Shown here: positions 19,264-28,288 of the stretch, piece by piece | Position numbering within the stretch: the stretch's first letter is position 1 | Layout of the letters: the number at the start of each line of letters is the position of its first letter | NCBI RefSeq assembly: GCF_011308835.1 | Contig: NZ_JAAOHY010000004.1 | Span: forward strand, 1 to 64,000 | Length of the DNA stretch: 64,000 nucleotides | Direction of reading: 5' to 3' | DNA from: Paracoccus xiamenensis | GTDB taxonomy: Bacteria > Pseudomonadota > Alphaproteobacteria > Rhodobacterales > Rhodobacteraceae | Program-made: the position numbers and the translations under genes | The notes under the pieces: model-generated | What the model was told of the DNA's origin: nothing | The model's database searches: none | What the model saw: the letters and a program-made list of their open reading frames with translations, nothing else

Positions 19264-21827
19264 GGTGTGGCGGCGACCATATCCGATGCTGACCGCCTTT
19301 AACCGATTGCCGAAGCGGTCGGTTTCCAGCGCGATGCTGTGGGCGATGCGGGGGTCCAGCCTTTCGCAACTGTCGGGATCGTCCGGCGCGATGACCCCGC
19401 CTTTCGCCCAGACCGTCGCGCGGTCATAATGGATCTGCAACTCCTCTGACGGCAGCGTCAGAAAGGCCGCATAGGGGTTCGGTCCCTGCCGTTGCAGCAG
19501 CCGTACCGCGTGGCAGCGTTCCGTTACCGCATAGGGGATTTCCGAACGCGCGCCGCCGTCAAGCGCATAGACCTCTTGCCGCAAAAGCGCGCCTTTCAGG
19601 GCACGATGGGCTTGCCGCAATTCGTCTGGCGACAGGCGCGCGGGAAGATCGGCGCCCGGCAGATGCGCGGCGCATGGCCCGTCCTCGTGAAAGAACTCCT
19701 GCGACAGGTCGCCCCGCAGCGAAAGGCCGGTGTGGTAGAAGATGCGCGTCAGCACTTCGGGGACATGCGAATAGCTTTCGCAGTTCAGCGCCGGATCGCC
19801 GCCGGACAGCGCGGCAAATTCCTGCGTGTCGATCTGATCGACGCGGGCAAAGCCCCGAAACTCGCGCTCGATGCCGTCGAAACAGCCGTGACGATAGCTG
19901 TATCGCGTGACGAAACGGTTCTGAGAGACGTGGTCGCGGGTCTCGATCCGCTCGACCACATGGACGGGGAAGGGCAAATGGCCCAGCCATGGCTGCCCGG
20001 CAGCGCGGTCGGCGCTGTAAAAGCGGGTCGAGGGGGCATAGTGAACCCTGGTTTCGACGCCAAGATTGTTGGTCGAGAATGTCAGCAGATGCGGCTTTTC
20101 CCCGCCCATCAGGTCGATATAGCGCAGGGGGCCAAAAGCGCCGCCCGGCAGCGGCGTCGACCAGACCATGCAGGCCGTGCCATTGCCGAACAGGTCGGCG
20201 GTCGTCACATGGTCAAGCTGGCTGACCGGCGGAACCGAGCGCAGGTGACGCGCGGGCCGAAACGCCCATGACCGAGGCTTGGCCAATAGCTGACCTCGCC
20301 GTTCCGGATGCGGACCAGATCCGTCAGGCCGTCGCCGGTCATGTCGGCCAGGTACAACTCGTTCGCGTCTTTGGTAAAGGCGACCTCTGGCCGGTCCTTG
20401 CCGCTGTGCCGGACGACGCGCGCGGGGGCAAAGCCCTCTTCGCCGCGCGACGGCCAGATGTCGAAGCCGTCGTCCCGCGTGACCAGCAGGTCGGCAAGAC
20501 CGTCCCCCGTCAGGTCGACGAAACGCAGCGCGGGATCGGCCCAATCAATGCGTGGCAGGGCGGGAATGGTGCGAAAGCCGCGCCAGTCGCGGCCCCCACG
20601 TTCGTAAAATCCGGGTAGCGGCGCTTCCAGCGTCACCAGATCAAGGTCGCCGTCCCCTGACAGGTCCATGAACCGTTCAGATCCCGTCGCCGCAGCGGTC
20701 TAGGGTTGTTTAAGCAGGATTCGCGCCGGTCCGAACGCCCCCCCCGCCCAGATTCGGCTTGTAAAGCCACGCGCCGGTCGTGCGCAGCAGCATTCCGGGC
20801 AGCCCGTCGCCGTCCAGATCGACCCAATGAATATTCGCGCCCAAACCCGCAGGCAGGTTTTCCAGACTGGCGGAATCCAGCGTCCCTGCCTCGTCTGACA
20901 GATGCGCGCGGCTATAGCCGAATTCGGTCGGGGGCAGGCTTTCGCTGTGATAGCTGCCGTCGGGCTGGCGGATATAGCCCGATTGCGACACGGCCATCAG
21001 GAAGGATCCGGCGGGACCGCTTCCGTGTTCTTCGCCATCGCGATAGTCGAAATCGGTGCTGGCGACCAGATAGGGGCCGGGGCCGAGTTCCTGAAAGCTG
21101 TGAAACATCAGTACCCGCTTGCAGCGCCGTTGGGTCCGCAATTCGTACCCCGCGCGGCAATCCGAAAAGGGGTCAGGCCGGACCGGCCAGTCCCGCGCCG
21201 GAACCGCGCTGGCGCAGGCGCTGCCACGCCCTTCATGGCTGTGCGCGCCGCTCAGGTGGTCGTCATAGTCGAGGACGACTTCGAACAACCACTCGGCACG
21301 GGACAGGTCGGGATCGATCAGGGCAGAGGTCACATTGCCATAGCGGACCCGCGGCATATAGCGTTGGATGATGAAATCGGGGTGCAGGTCTGGCTCAACC
21401 GGGCAATCATCGGGGTCAAGGACCGGCACCAGATCTTCGGCCCCGCTGAGAACGAAGACATCGCTATCGTCGTAAAGCGGCACACCCTTGGCGGTGCGGC
21501 GCGCGATCCGGGGCAGGGACAGCGACCAGCCAAATCCGAACAGGCCGTTGCCGCTGGCGGAATCGTAGCTGAGCGCCAGCGACGGCGCAAAGCCCGCCCG
21601 ACCCGGACTGACTGGCAAGGTGATCTGCACCGATCCGCTGCCTGTCGCCGGATTGGTCGAGAACTTCGCGGCCACACCTCGGAACGCGCCCCTCCCTTGG
21701 GCGGGGCGATCGACGGCAATAGCGGTTTCTGGCTTCCATTTTCCGGTGCAGGTCGGTCTGTCTGGGCCGTCTGGTTACCAGCAGCCGTCCCCCCATTGGG
21801 GGGAGATTTGCTGAACGAAATGGACAC
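19264..21827 (-). pseudogene. Degraded Tc-toxin B subunit / SpvB-type gene
   Basis: Minus-strand relic of an insecticidal-toxin-complex TcB-like protein. GTG 21827 starts MSISFSKSPPNGGT and reaches APPKGG. After a one-base shift near 21700 comes the SpvB domain (KFSTNPATGSGSVQITLPVSPG, LSYDSASGNGLFGFGWSLSLP). FG-GAP-type motifs follow (VDLDGDG, MDLSGDG, VDLTGDG, ADMTGDG), then a TcdB mid-like region (RYIDLMGGEKPHLL, RYSYRHGCFDGIEREFRGFARVD). Lesions: the shift near 21700, a shift at the C8 tract 20738-20745, TAG at 20700-20702, a shift near 20250, and an IS relic replacing the 3' half. Intact family members translocate toxic payloads into host cells with TcA and TcC; no TcA or RHS partner is seen here. 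Confidence 0.8.
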
Positions 21828-22100
21828 GGCGAATTCGCCTATTCGAAAACGTCAGGTTGTTTCGAAAATGTGGGGGCACCTGGTTAAGCACCTGCTGATT
21901 TTAACGCATCAGCTGATTCTAAAGAAGGGATAACTCGATTTCGGGCAGGGTTGGCGCCACGGTCCAAGGCATGTCTGACCGTTCCGGCGCGGGATGTTTT
22001 GACCGAAGGCGATGGGCTTTCTGCCCGCCGCGTGCTGCCTTGCCTGCGGCCGGTTGCGCCGTCATTCTGGGCGGGAGAGTCAAGGTAATCGCGCAGGAAG

Positions 22101-23201
22101 ATGATGAGCAATCTTGCCTACAAGATCGACATCCTGGTGATCGGTGGCGGTCAGGCCGGGCTTTCGGCGGGTTATCATCTGCGGCGGCTGGGGCTTGTGG
22201 GTGGCCGCGGCTACCTGGTTCTCGACAAATCGCCGCAACCGGGCGGGGCGTGGCAGTTCCGCTGGCCATCGCTGACCATGAAGACGGTCAATCGTGTGCA
22301 TGACCTGCCCGGCATGGGTTTTGCCGAGGTGCTGGATCCCGGCCAGACCGAGGTTCGCGCGGCAGAGGCCGTGCCTGCCTATTTCAGGGCTTATGAGAAA
22401 CGCTTTCACCTGCCGGTTTATCGCCCGGTCACGGTGCAGATGGTCTGCGGGCGTGGCGACCGGCTGCGGGTGGAAACCGATCACGAGACCTTCTCGGCGC
22501 GCGGCATCATCAATGGCACCGGCACCTGGGATGCGCCGCAGATCCCCTATTATCCGGGTCGCGAACTGTTTCAGGGTCGCCAGATCCATACGCATGACTA
22601 TCACGTGCCGGGCGAATTTGCCGGTCAGCGGGTGGTGATCGTAGGGGCGGGGATTTCGGCCCTGCAGATCCTGGACGAGGTGTCGCAAGTCGCTGATACA
22701 ATTTGGGTGACGCGGCGGCCGCCCGAATTTCGCGATACCGACTTTACCCCCGAAGACGGCCGCGCCGCCGTCGCGCGGGTCGAGGAACGGGTACGGCAGG
22801 GGCTGATCCCCGGCTCTGTCGTCTCGGTGACCGGCATCCCGCGCAGCCCGGCCATCAACGCGATGGATGCGCGCGGCGTGCTGAACCGCCAGCCGATGTT
22901 TTCCGAAATCACCCCCATCGGCATCCGCTGGCCAGACGGGCGCGAAGAAGCGGTGGATGTCATCATCTGGGCCACGGGTTTTCGCAGCGCGCTGGATCAT
23001 CTCGCACCCCTGCAACTGCGCGAGGAGAACGGCGGCATTGTCATGACCGGCCGGTTGGCGACGCAGGTTCAGCGCGATCCGCGCGTGCATCTGGTCGGCT
23101 ACGGACCTTCCGCCTCGACCATTGGGGCGAACCGAGCCGGGGCTGCGGCGGCGCAGGAACTGGTCGACCATCTGGGCCTTGCGCCTGCTGAACCGCAATA
23201 G
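22101..23201 (+). CDS. FAD/NAD(P)-dependent flavoprotein monooxygenase (CzcO-like)
   Basis: A 366-aa class B-type flavin monooxygenase or related oxidoreductase. The FAD Rossmann motif is GGGQAG in LVIGGGQAGLSAGYHL near residue 13. The second, NAD(P)-binding motif is GAGISA in RVVIVGAGISALQILDEVSQ about 170 residues later. The linker FSARGIINGTGTWDAPQIPYYPG and the ATGFRSALDHL block fit this family, often annotated as flavoproteins involved in K+ transport. The substrate is unknown. ATG 22101 lies after AAGGTAATCGCGCAGGAAG. The next gene begins nine bases after its stop and may be cotranscribed. Confidence 0.87.
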   Translation: MMSNLAYKIDILVIGGGQAGLSAGYHLRRLGLVGGRGYLVLDKSPQPGGAWQFRWPSLTMKTVNRVHDLPGMGFAEVLDPGQTEVRAAEAVPAYFRAYEKRFHLPVYRPVTVQMVCGRGDRLRVETDHETFSARGIINGTGTWDAPQIPYYPGRELFQGRQIHTHDYHVPGEFAGQRVVIVGAGISALQILDEVSQVADTIWVTRRPPEFRDTDFTPEDGRAAVARVEERVRQGLIPGSVVSVTGIPRSPAINAMDARGVLNRQPMFSEITPIGIRWPDGREEAVDVIIWATGFRSALDHLAPLQLREENGGIVMTGRLATQVQRDPRVHLVGYGPSASTIGANRAGAAAAQELVDHLGLAPAEPQ

Positions 23202-23210
23202 GGGACAATC

Positions 23211-23495
23211 ATGTCGGATACTGTGATCGAAAACGTCGCGGAACACCGCTTTGAACTGCCGCTGGAGGGCGAGGATATCGCCGCCGCCTATTACCAGATC
23301 GACGAGAACGGCAATCTGGTGCTGACCCATACCGAGGTCCCGTCTGAATACGGCGGGCGAGGGATCGGCACCAAGCTGGCGACCGGCACCTTCGACCTGA
23401 TCCGGGCCTCGGGGCGCAAGGCGGTGTTGCGCTGCAGCTTCATGCAGCGCTTCTATGCCACCCATCGCAACCATGACGATATCGTCGTCGGCTGA
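23211..23495 (+). CDS. Small GNAT-like acetyltransferase (YidJ/Gtn1 type)
   Basis: A 94-aa single-domain protein of the short GNAT group. The core EYGGRGIGTKLATGTFDLIRASGRKAVLRCSFMQRFYATH provides the acetyl-CoA pyrophosphate loop (GRGIGTKL) and the conserved Cys of this subfamily. Members are small cytoplasmic proteins whose acetyl acceptors are mostly unknown. It probably shares a transcript with the upstream monooxygenase. Confidence 0.85.
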   Translation: MSDTVIENVAEHRFELPLEGEDIAAAYYQIDENGNLVLTHTEVPSEYGGRGIGTKLATGTFDLIRASGRKAVLRCSFMQRFYATHRNHDDIVVG

Positions 23496-23937
23496 GGCCT
23501 AGCCGTTCAGCGCATCGCAACGGGCCGGTGCCGGGTGGGGCGATTCCCCGCCGAAATGGGCCACGATGCCGGCTTCTTGATGGCAATGAAATTCACCCCT
23601 GGGTTGAGACAGCGCCATGCTTTGGCGGAGTCGGCGCCCAATCGGATTACGTCCCGGAATCGCGGTGCCGTTGCGGCAGGCACGGTTGGCAAAAATCGCA
23701 GGCCAATAAGCTGACTTTCGCCGATGACGCGTTAACCATTTATAACTCACTGTATATATTAAATTATTCTTGATGTGCACAGCAATGAAAGTTGTGGACA
23801 CACCGAAATTCGGTGAGCATTATCAACCCAAACAATAAACGTATCGAACAAGATTCACAGCGCCGACCACTCGTCGGCGATGCCGGACTTTTGCATTCTT
23901 GACTATTCAGGGTTGTTTTAAGCAGGGAGCATGGAAG
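23496..23937. other. AT-rich intergenic region and probable promoter of the metalloprotease
   Basis: About 440 bases without a supported gene. The stretch from 23735 to 23770 is AT-rich (TATAACTCACTGTATATATT near 23740) and probably carries the promoter of the large protease gene. A frame from 23899 is open into that gene, but starts only at a TTG far from a ribosome binding site, so it was not used. Confidence 0.45.
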
Positions 23938-26900
23938 ATGCCGTCTTCAACTCAGACCAGCACGCAATGGTGGATTAACGACCAGACGCCGGACAATCCG
24001 TTCGGCAAAAGCGACGATTATGACGCCTTCCTCGATTATCTCGGCGCCCTCAATCGCAGCCTGACACCGGCCATCGCAGCCAACCCGCTGCGCATCAACG
24101 TCACCGAGCTGAACGACCACCCCGATTACAAGGCTGCGGCCATTGGCGCGCTGACGATGTGGTCTTCGGTCACGCCGCTGCAATTCGAGATCGTCGATGA
24201 TGCGCCTTGGGATCCGACGACGGACTGGATGCAGGTCGTCAGCCCCGAAATCGGCGAGTCCAGCGACGGAAGCGCCTATTCCAGCAACCGCTTTGTCAGT
24301 GTCGGCCAGCGTTTCCACGATACCGAGGCCGAGACAGATATTGGCGGCTATATTTTCGACACCTTCATCCATGAATTCGGCCATGAATTTGGCCTGAACC
24401 ATCCGGGCCTGTACAATTACAGCGGCCCGGGCGGCGTCCAGATCAACTATCTGAACAACGCCACCTGGATTTATGACCGCCAGCAATACAGCGTCATGTC
24501 ATATTTCGATGGCATCGACGTGGGCGAGGATACCCGCTGGTCGGCATCAACCCCGCTGATGGCCGATATCGAGGCCACGATCCGGCGCTTCTTCTCGACC
24601 GTGGATGCGGACGGGGTGCGCACCTATCAGACCATCGACCTGAACACCGGCGATAACACTTATGGCTTCAACAGCAGCCAATATGGCTATCAGCTGACCT
24701 CGTCAGGGCTGCAGCATGATATCGGATTCGTCATCCACGATACCGGCGGTACCGATACGGTGGACTTTTCCGGCTCGACCGCGGGCACGATCCTGGATCT
24801 GCGCGCGGGCCAGTTTTCCAGCGTGAACGGGCACAGCAACAATGTCTCGATCTTCGCCGGCCATAATGCCGATCAGACCGAATATTACGTTGAAAACGGC
24901 ATCGGCAGCGATTTCGCCGATGTGATCATCGGCAATGATGGCAACAATACGATCGACGGCCGGGGCGGCGCTGACAGCATGGCCGGCTATGGCGGCGATG
25001 ACACTTATTTCGTCGATTCCGCCGATGACATCGTCCGCGAGGAGGCCAATGGCGGCAACGACACCATCATCGTGCTGAACAGTGGCGTCCGGCTGGGCCG
25101 CGTCGCCAATGTCGAGAACATCATCTATGTCAACGGCACCGCTACACCGCCCGCCACGACACCCACGCCGACGCCCACCAATCCGGGCGGCACGCTGGGC
25201 AGCGTTCTGGTTGGCACCAATCAGGGCGACACGTTGGACGGTGGCGCTGGTGGCAATACCATCCTTGGGCTGGATGGCGATGACCTGATTATCGGCGGGC
25301 GCGACTCGCTTGCCAGCCGCGACATCAACAACACCATCGACATTGCCGATCTGGAAGACCAGACCGAAAGCGACGATGGCAATGACGCCCTGTATGGCGG
25401 GCGCGGCAATGACACCATCATGGGCGGGGCCGGCGATGACCTGCTGGACGGCGGAGCCGGCGATGACGTGCTGCGCGGTCAGGATGGGGTTGATATCTTC
25501 CGCGGCGGTGCGGGCACCGATACTGTCGATTTCAGCATGGAAAGCCCCTTTCAGCTGCTGGTGAACCTTGAAACGAACGTGGCCAATGGCGGCACCGCCA
25601 CGGGCGATACCTTCTTTAGCATCGAAAACCTGATCGGCTCGGATGACCGCATCGACCGCTTTATCGGCACAGACGCCGACAACCATTTCTGGGGCCGGGG
25701 CGGTGGCGACGTCTTCAATGGCCGCGCTGGCGATGACATCCTGGATGGCGGCAATGACGGCGACATCCTGTATGGCGAGGACGGTAATGACACGCTGATC
25801 GGCGGCGCCGGGCAGGACTATCTTGACGGCGGGGCGGGCATCGACACCGCCGTTTATGCCGGCAGCGTGGCCGGGGTCACGGTCGATCTGGTCAACGGTA
25901 CTGCCAGCGGTGGCGACGCCGATGGCCCGGTCCAGATCGTCGGGCGTGGCACCACCATCCGCCACGATATTCTGGCAGGGATCGAGAACGTGCAGGGCTC
26001 GTCCTTCGACGACTATCTGATCGGTGATGGCAACCGCAACGAACTGTCGGGCGGCGCGGGCGATGACCGGCTGGCGGGCGGCGCAGGCGCCGATATCCTG
26101 CGCGGCGGCGCGGGCAGCGATACCGCCGATTACGCCGATGCAACGCGCGGCGTGAACCTGAACCTTGCGCGCGGCAGGTCCGAGGGCGACACCTATTCCT
26201 CGATCGAGAACCTGGCCGGTTCGGGCCACAATGACCGGCTGAGGGGCGACGGCGCCGCCAACACGCTGACCGGGCAGGGCGGCAATGACGTCCTTCGCGG
26301 TGGCAATGGCGACGACGTGCTGCAGGGCGACTTTGCCTATCAGGGCGAACCGCTGCCGACGCCCGGAATGGGCACGGGCTATGCCACGCTGGGGCCGGAT
26401 GCGACCAATAACTCGATGGCGACGGCCTTCGATATTTCGGACAACTTCTCGTTGACGGCGGACCCGAATATCTTCGATTCGACCACCGTTCTGCACACCA
26501 CGGTCAATGCCACCGGCAACGGTCAGGGCGGATATTACAAGATCGACCTAGCGGCGGGCACGGTCCTGTCCATCGACATTGACGGCATCGCGGATCCCAA
26601 TGTGCATGACAGCTGGCTGCGGCTGCTGGACAGCGACGGCAATATCGTTGCGCAAAACGACGATGGCGGCGGTGATCCCGGTTCGACCTCCACCCGCGAT
26701 TCCAGCACGGTCTTTGTCGTGCCGGAAACCGGCACCTACTATATCCTCGAAGGCCGCTGGGATCCGGATTCGCCCGACCCCAGCGGCTGGTCGGAATCGG
26801 TCCCCGACGGATCAACCTATACGCTGAACGTGTCGGTTGATTTCCCGGTCGCGCCTGCCGCGCCGGGTGTGTCGGGCAATGACCGGCTGGTGGGTGGTCG

Positions 26901-27276
26901 CGGTGCCGACCTGCTGGATGGCGGGCTGATGGCCGATACCCTGATCGGCGGCGCGGATGAGGATTCCTTCCGCTTCTCGACCGAACTGGGGGCCGGCAAT
27001 ATCGACCGGATCACCGATTTCGACGTGGACGAGGACCTGATCCTGCTGGATCTGCGCATCTTCACCGAACTGGGTGATGAGGGCGCGCTGAGCTTTGGCA
27101 GCTTCCACGGAAGCTCGGCCGGGACGGCGCAGGACGCGGGTGACCGTATCCTCTATGATACCGACAGCGGCGCCTTGTCCTATGATGCGGATGGCTCGGG
27201 GGCAGAGGCCGCGGTCCAGTTCGCCCGGCTGGCCAGAAACCTGTCGCTGTCGAGTGACGATTTCTGGGTCGTCTGA
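23938..27276 (+). CDS. Serralysin-type (M10B) secreted RTX metalloprotease
   Basis: An 1112-aa protein. The zinc motif HEFGHEFGLNH is at residues 145-155 (His145, Glu146, His149, His155), followed by the Met-turn YSVMSYF with Met187, so the peptidase looks active. Next come many RTX repeats (GGxGxDxL) that bind calcium, with a Pro/Thr-rich linker (TPPATTPTPTPTNPG). A PPC-like beta domain lies around residues 840-965 (GYYKIDLAAGTVLSIDI...GTYYILEGRW). A serralysin C-terminal domain (SFRFSTELGAGNIDRITDFDV...) bears the type I secretion signal. There is no Sec signal. The start is ATG 23938, after AGGGAG. The length is about twice that of classical serralysins. No T1SS genes are nearby. Confidence 0.92.
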   Translation: MPSSTQTSTQWWINDQTPDNPFGKSDDYDAFLDYLGALNRSLTPAIAANPLRINVTELNDHPDYKAAAIGALTMWSSVTPLQFEIVDDAPWDPTTDWMQVVSPEIGESSDGSAYSSNRFVSVGQRFHDTEAETDIGGYIFDTFIHEFGHEFGLNHPGLYNYSGPGGVQINYLNNATWIYDRQQYSVMSYFDGIDVGEDTRWSASTPLMADIEATIRRFFSTVDADGVRTYQTIDLNTGDNTYGFNSSQYGYQLTSSGLQHDIGFVIHDTGGTDTVDFSGSTAGTILDLRAGQFSSVNGHSNNVSIFAGHNADQTEYYVENGIGSDFADVIIGNDGNNTIDGRGGADSMAGYGGDDTYFVDSADDIVREEANGGNDTIIVLNSGVRLGRVANVENIIYVNGTATPPATTPTPTPTNPGGTLGSVLVGTNQGDTLDGGAGGNTILGLDGDDLIIGGRDSLASRDINNTIDIADLEDQTESDDGNDALYGGRGNDTIMGGAGDDLLDGGAGDDVLRGQDGVDIFRGGAGTDTVDFSMESPFQLLVNLETNVANGGTATGDTFFSIENLIGSDDRIDRFIGTDADNHFWGRGGGDVFNGRAGDDILDGGNDGDILYGEDGNDTLIGGAGQDYLDGGAGIDTAVYAGSVAGVTVDLVNGTASGGDADGPVQIVGRGTTIRHDILAGIENVQGSSFDDYLIGDGNRNELSGGAGDDRLAGGAGADILRGGAGSDTADYADATRGVNLNLARGRSEGDTYSSIENLAGSGHNDRLRGDGAANTLTGQGGNDVLRGGNGDDVLQGDFAYQGEPLPTPGMGTGYATLGPDATNNSMATAFDISDNFSLTADPNIFDSTTVLHTTVNATGNGQGGYYKIDLAAGTVLSIDIDGIADPNVHDSWLRLLDSDGNIVAQNDDGGGDPGSTSTRDSSTVFVVPETGTYYILEGRWDPDSPDPSGWSESVPDGSTYTLNVSVDFPVAPAAPGVSGNDRLVGGRGADLLDGGLMADTLIGGADEDSFRFSTELGAGNIDRITDFDVDEDLILLDLRIFTELGDEGALSFGSFHGSSAGTAQDAGDRILYDTDSGALSYDADGSGAEAAVQFARLARNLSLSSDDFWVV

Positions 27277-27283
27277 GCGGGTC

Positions 27284-27302
27284 GGGGGGGCGCAGGCCCC
27301 CC
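27284..27302 (+). terminator. GC-only hairpin after the metalloprotease gene
   Basis: GGGGGG (27285-27290) pairs with CCCCCC (27297-27302) across CGCAGG, eight bases after the stop codon. There is no T-run, so it may slow polymerase or stabilise the mRNA rather than act as a true intrinsic terminator. Confidence 0.35.
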
Positions 27303-27341
27303 GCCTAACCGCCGGGCTGGCAACCACATAAGGGAGTTTCG

Positions 27342-27731
27342 ATGAAGCGCATGACCGACCGCCGCACCATCCTTCTGGCCGCCGGCACCACGGCCGCCGC
27401 CGCCGTTGCAAGCGGCGTCGTCGCGCAATCGCCCGATATTCGCGGCACCGTCACCTATGAGGGCGGCGCGCCGATCCCGAAGGGCCGGATCAATCTTGCA
27501 ATCGAGGGTGCCGCCGTCGCCAAGGCCGCCGGCAGTGCGACCCAGATGGACAGCGACGGAAAGGCCGGCGCGGTCGAGTTCTCGATGTCGTTGCCAGCGC
27601 GCGCAAGCGCGGCCCCCACCGAGATCGTGGCCACGCTGGAACGCGCGGATGGCTGGCTGTTGGCGCGCGGCAGCGCCCCCTTCACCCCGGGCGAGCCGGT
27701 GGCGATCACCATGTATGCGGTGATGTACTGA
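27342..27731 (+). CDS. Small exported protein with twin-arginine signal, YbaY/YscW-like
   Basis: A 129-aa protein with an N-terminal signal: MTDRRTILLAAGTTAAAAVASGVVA has paired arginines before a hydrophobic stretch, so Tat export is plausible, with cleavage after about residue 29. The mature part is a beta-rich domain (IRGTVTYEGGAPIPKGRINLAIEGA...PVAITMYAVMY) resembling the YscW/YbaY lipoprotein-pilotin fold. There is no lipobox Cys. Function is unknown. AAGGGAG precedes the ATG. It is convergent with the transpeptidase gene. Confidence 0.65.
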   Translation: MKRMTDRRTILLAAGTTAAAAVASGVVAQSPDIRGTVTYEGGAPIPKGRINLAIEGAAVAKAAGSATQMDSDGKAGAVEFSMSLPARASAAPTEIVATLERADGWLLARGSAPFTPGEPVAITMYAVMY

Positions 27732-27745
27732 CGCCCGCGCGCCCT

Positions 27746-28288
27746 TCAGACGCGCGTTTCGGCGGCGCCGCGCCGCGCCCCGAGGTATTTTGGCAATGAA
27801 GACGGGATGACCAGCGGCGTCCCCGGCGCGGCATGCGCAGCCAGCCAGATCAGGTTCGCGCGCGACATCGCGATGCAGCCTGCGGTCGAAAAGCCGGGCC
27901 TGCGCCACTGATGCAGGAAGATGGCAGAGCCGTGGCCGGGCAGCGCCAGCGGCCAATTCCAGTCGGTCGTCAAGATGATGTCATAAAGCGGATCAGCGCG
28001 GCGCAGCCGTTCATGGCTTGCGGCCAAAGGCGCGCGGGCGTGGAGGTTATAGGCCGGATGGGCGCTGTCGTCGCACCACAGATCGCCGGGTCCGATGGGT
28101 CGCGCCCAAGGGGCCGGGGGTGGCAGGCGGTCGGGGCGGAACCACAGCTCGGCGATGTGCAGGGTGCCTGCCGGGGTGGCGCCGTCGCCCTCGCGCTTGG
28201 TTGTGGTGACGCCGCCCCGGCCGATGCTGCAGGGGATCCTTCGGTTCAGGAAGCGCAGCCCCTGCGGGGTCAGGGTAATCGCGCTCAC
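27746..28288 (-). CDS. L,D-transpeptidase (YkuD domain)
   Basis: A 180-aa protein with the catalytic block HGSAIFLHQWRRPGFSTAGCIAMS, which holds the His and the nucleophilic Cys (STAGC) of YkuD enzymes. Such enzymes cross-link peptidoglycan stems (3-3 links) or attach proteins to them. No signal peptide is evident, which is usual for this short proteobacterial subgroup. Its start overlaps the ribA stop by four bases (28285-28288), so it is translationally coupled to ribA. Confidence 0.85.
   Translation of the reverse strand: MSAITLTPQGLRFLNRRIPCSIGRGGVTTTKREGDGATPAGTLHIAELWFRPDRLPPPAPWARPIGPGDLWCDDSAHPAYNLHARAPLAASHERLRRADPLYDIILTTDWNWPLALPGHGSAIFLHQWRRPGFSTAGCIAMSRANLIWLAAHAAPGTPLVIPSSLPKYLGARRGAAETRV

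Noticed and set aside
19492..20271. 259-codon plus-strand frame within the toxin relic
   Set aside because: The minus strand carries recognisable TcB-type sequence here; the plus frame has no recognisable content.
23580..23714. 44-codon plus-strand frame in the AT-rich intergenic region
   Set aside because: It has an ATG but no convincing ribosome binding site, and no conserved features can be argued from one sequence.
24703..26496. 597-codon minus-strand frame across the RTX part of the protease
   Set aside because: Shadow of the repeated GGxGxD codons on the other strand; composition is repetitive and unlike a real protein.
23938..27276. Start at the TTG at 23899
   Set aside because: The extra 13 codons have no family match, and a ribosome binding site sits just before ATG 23938.
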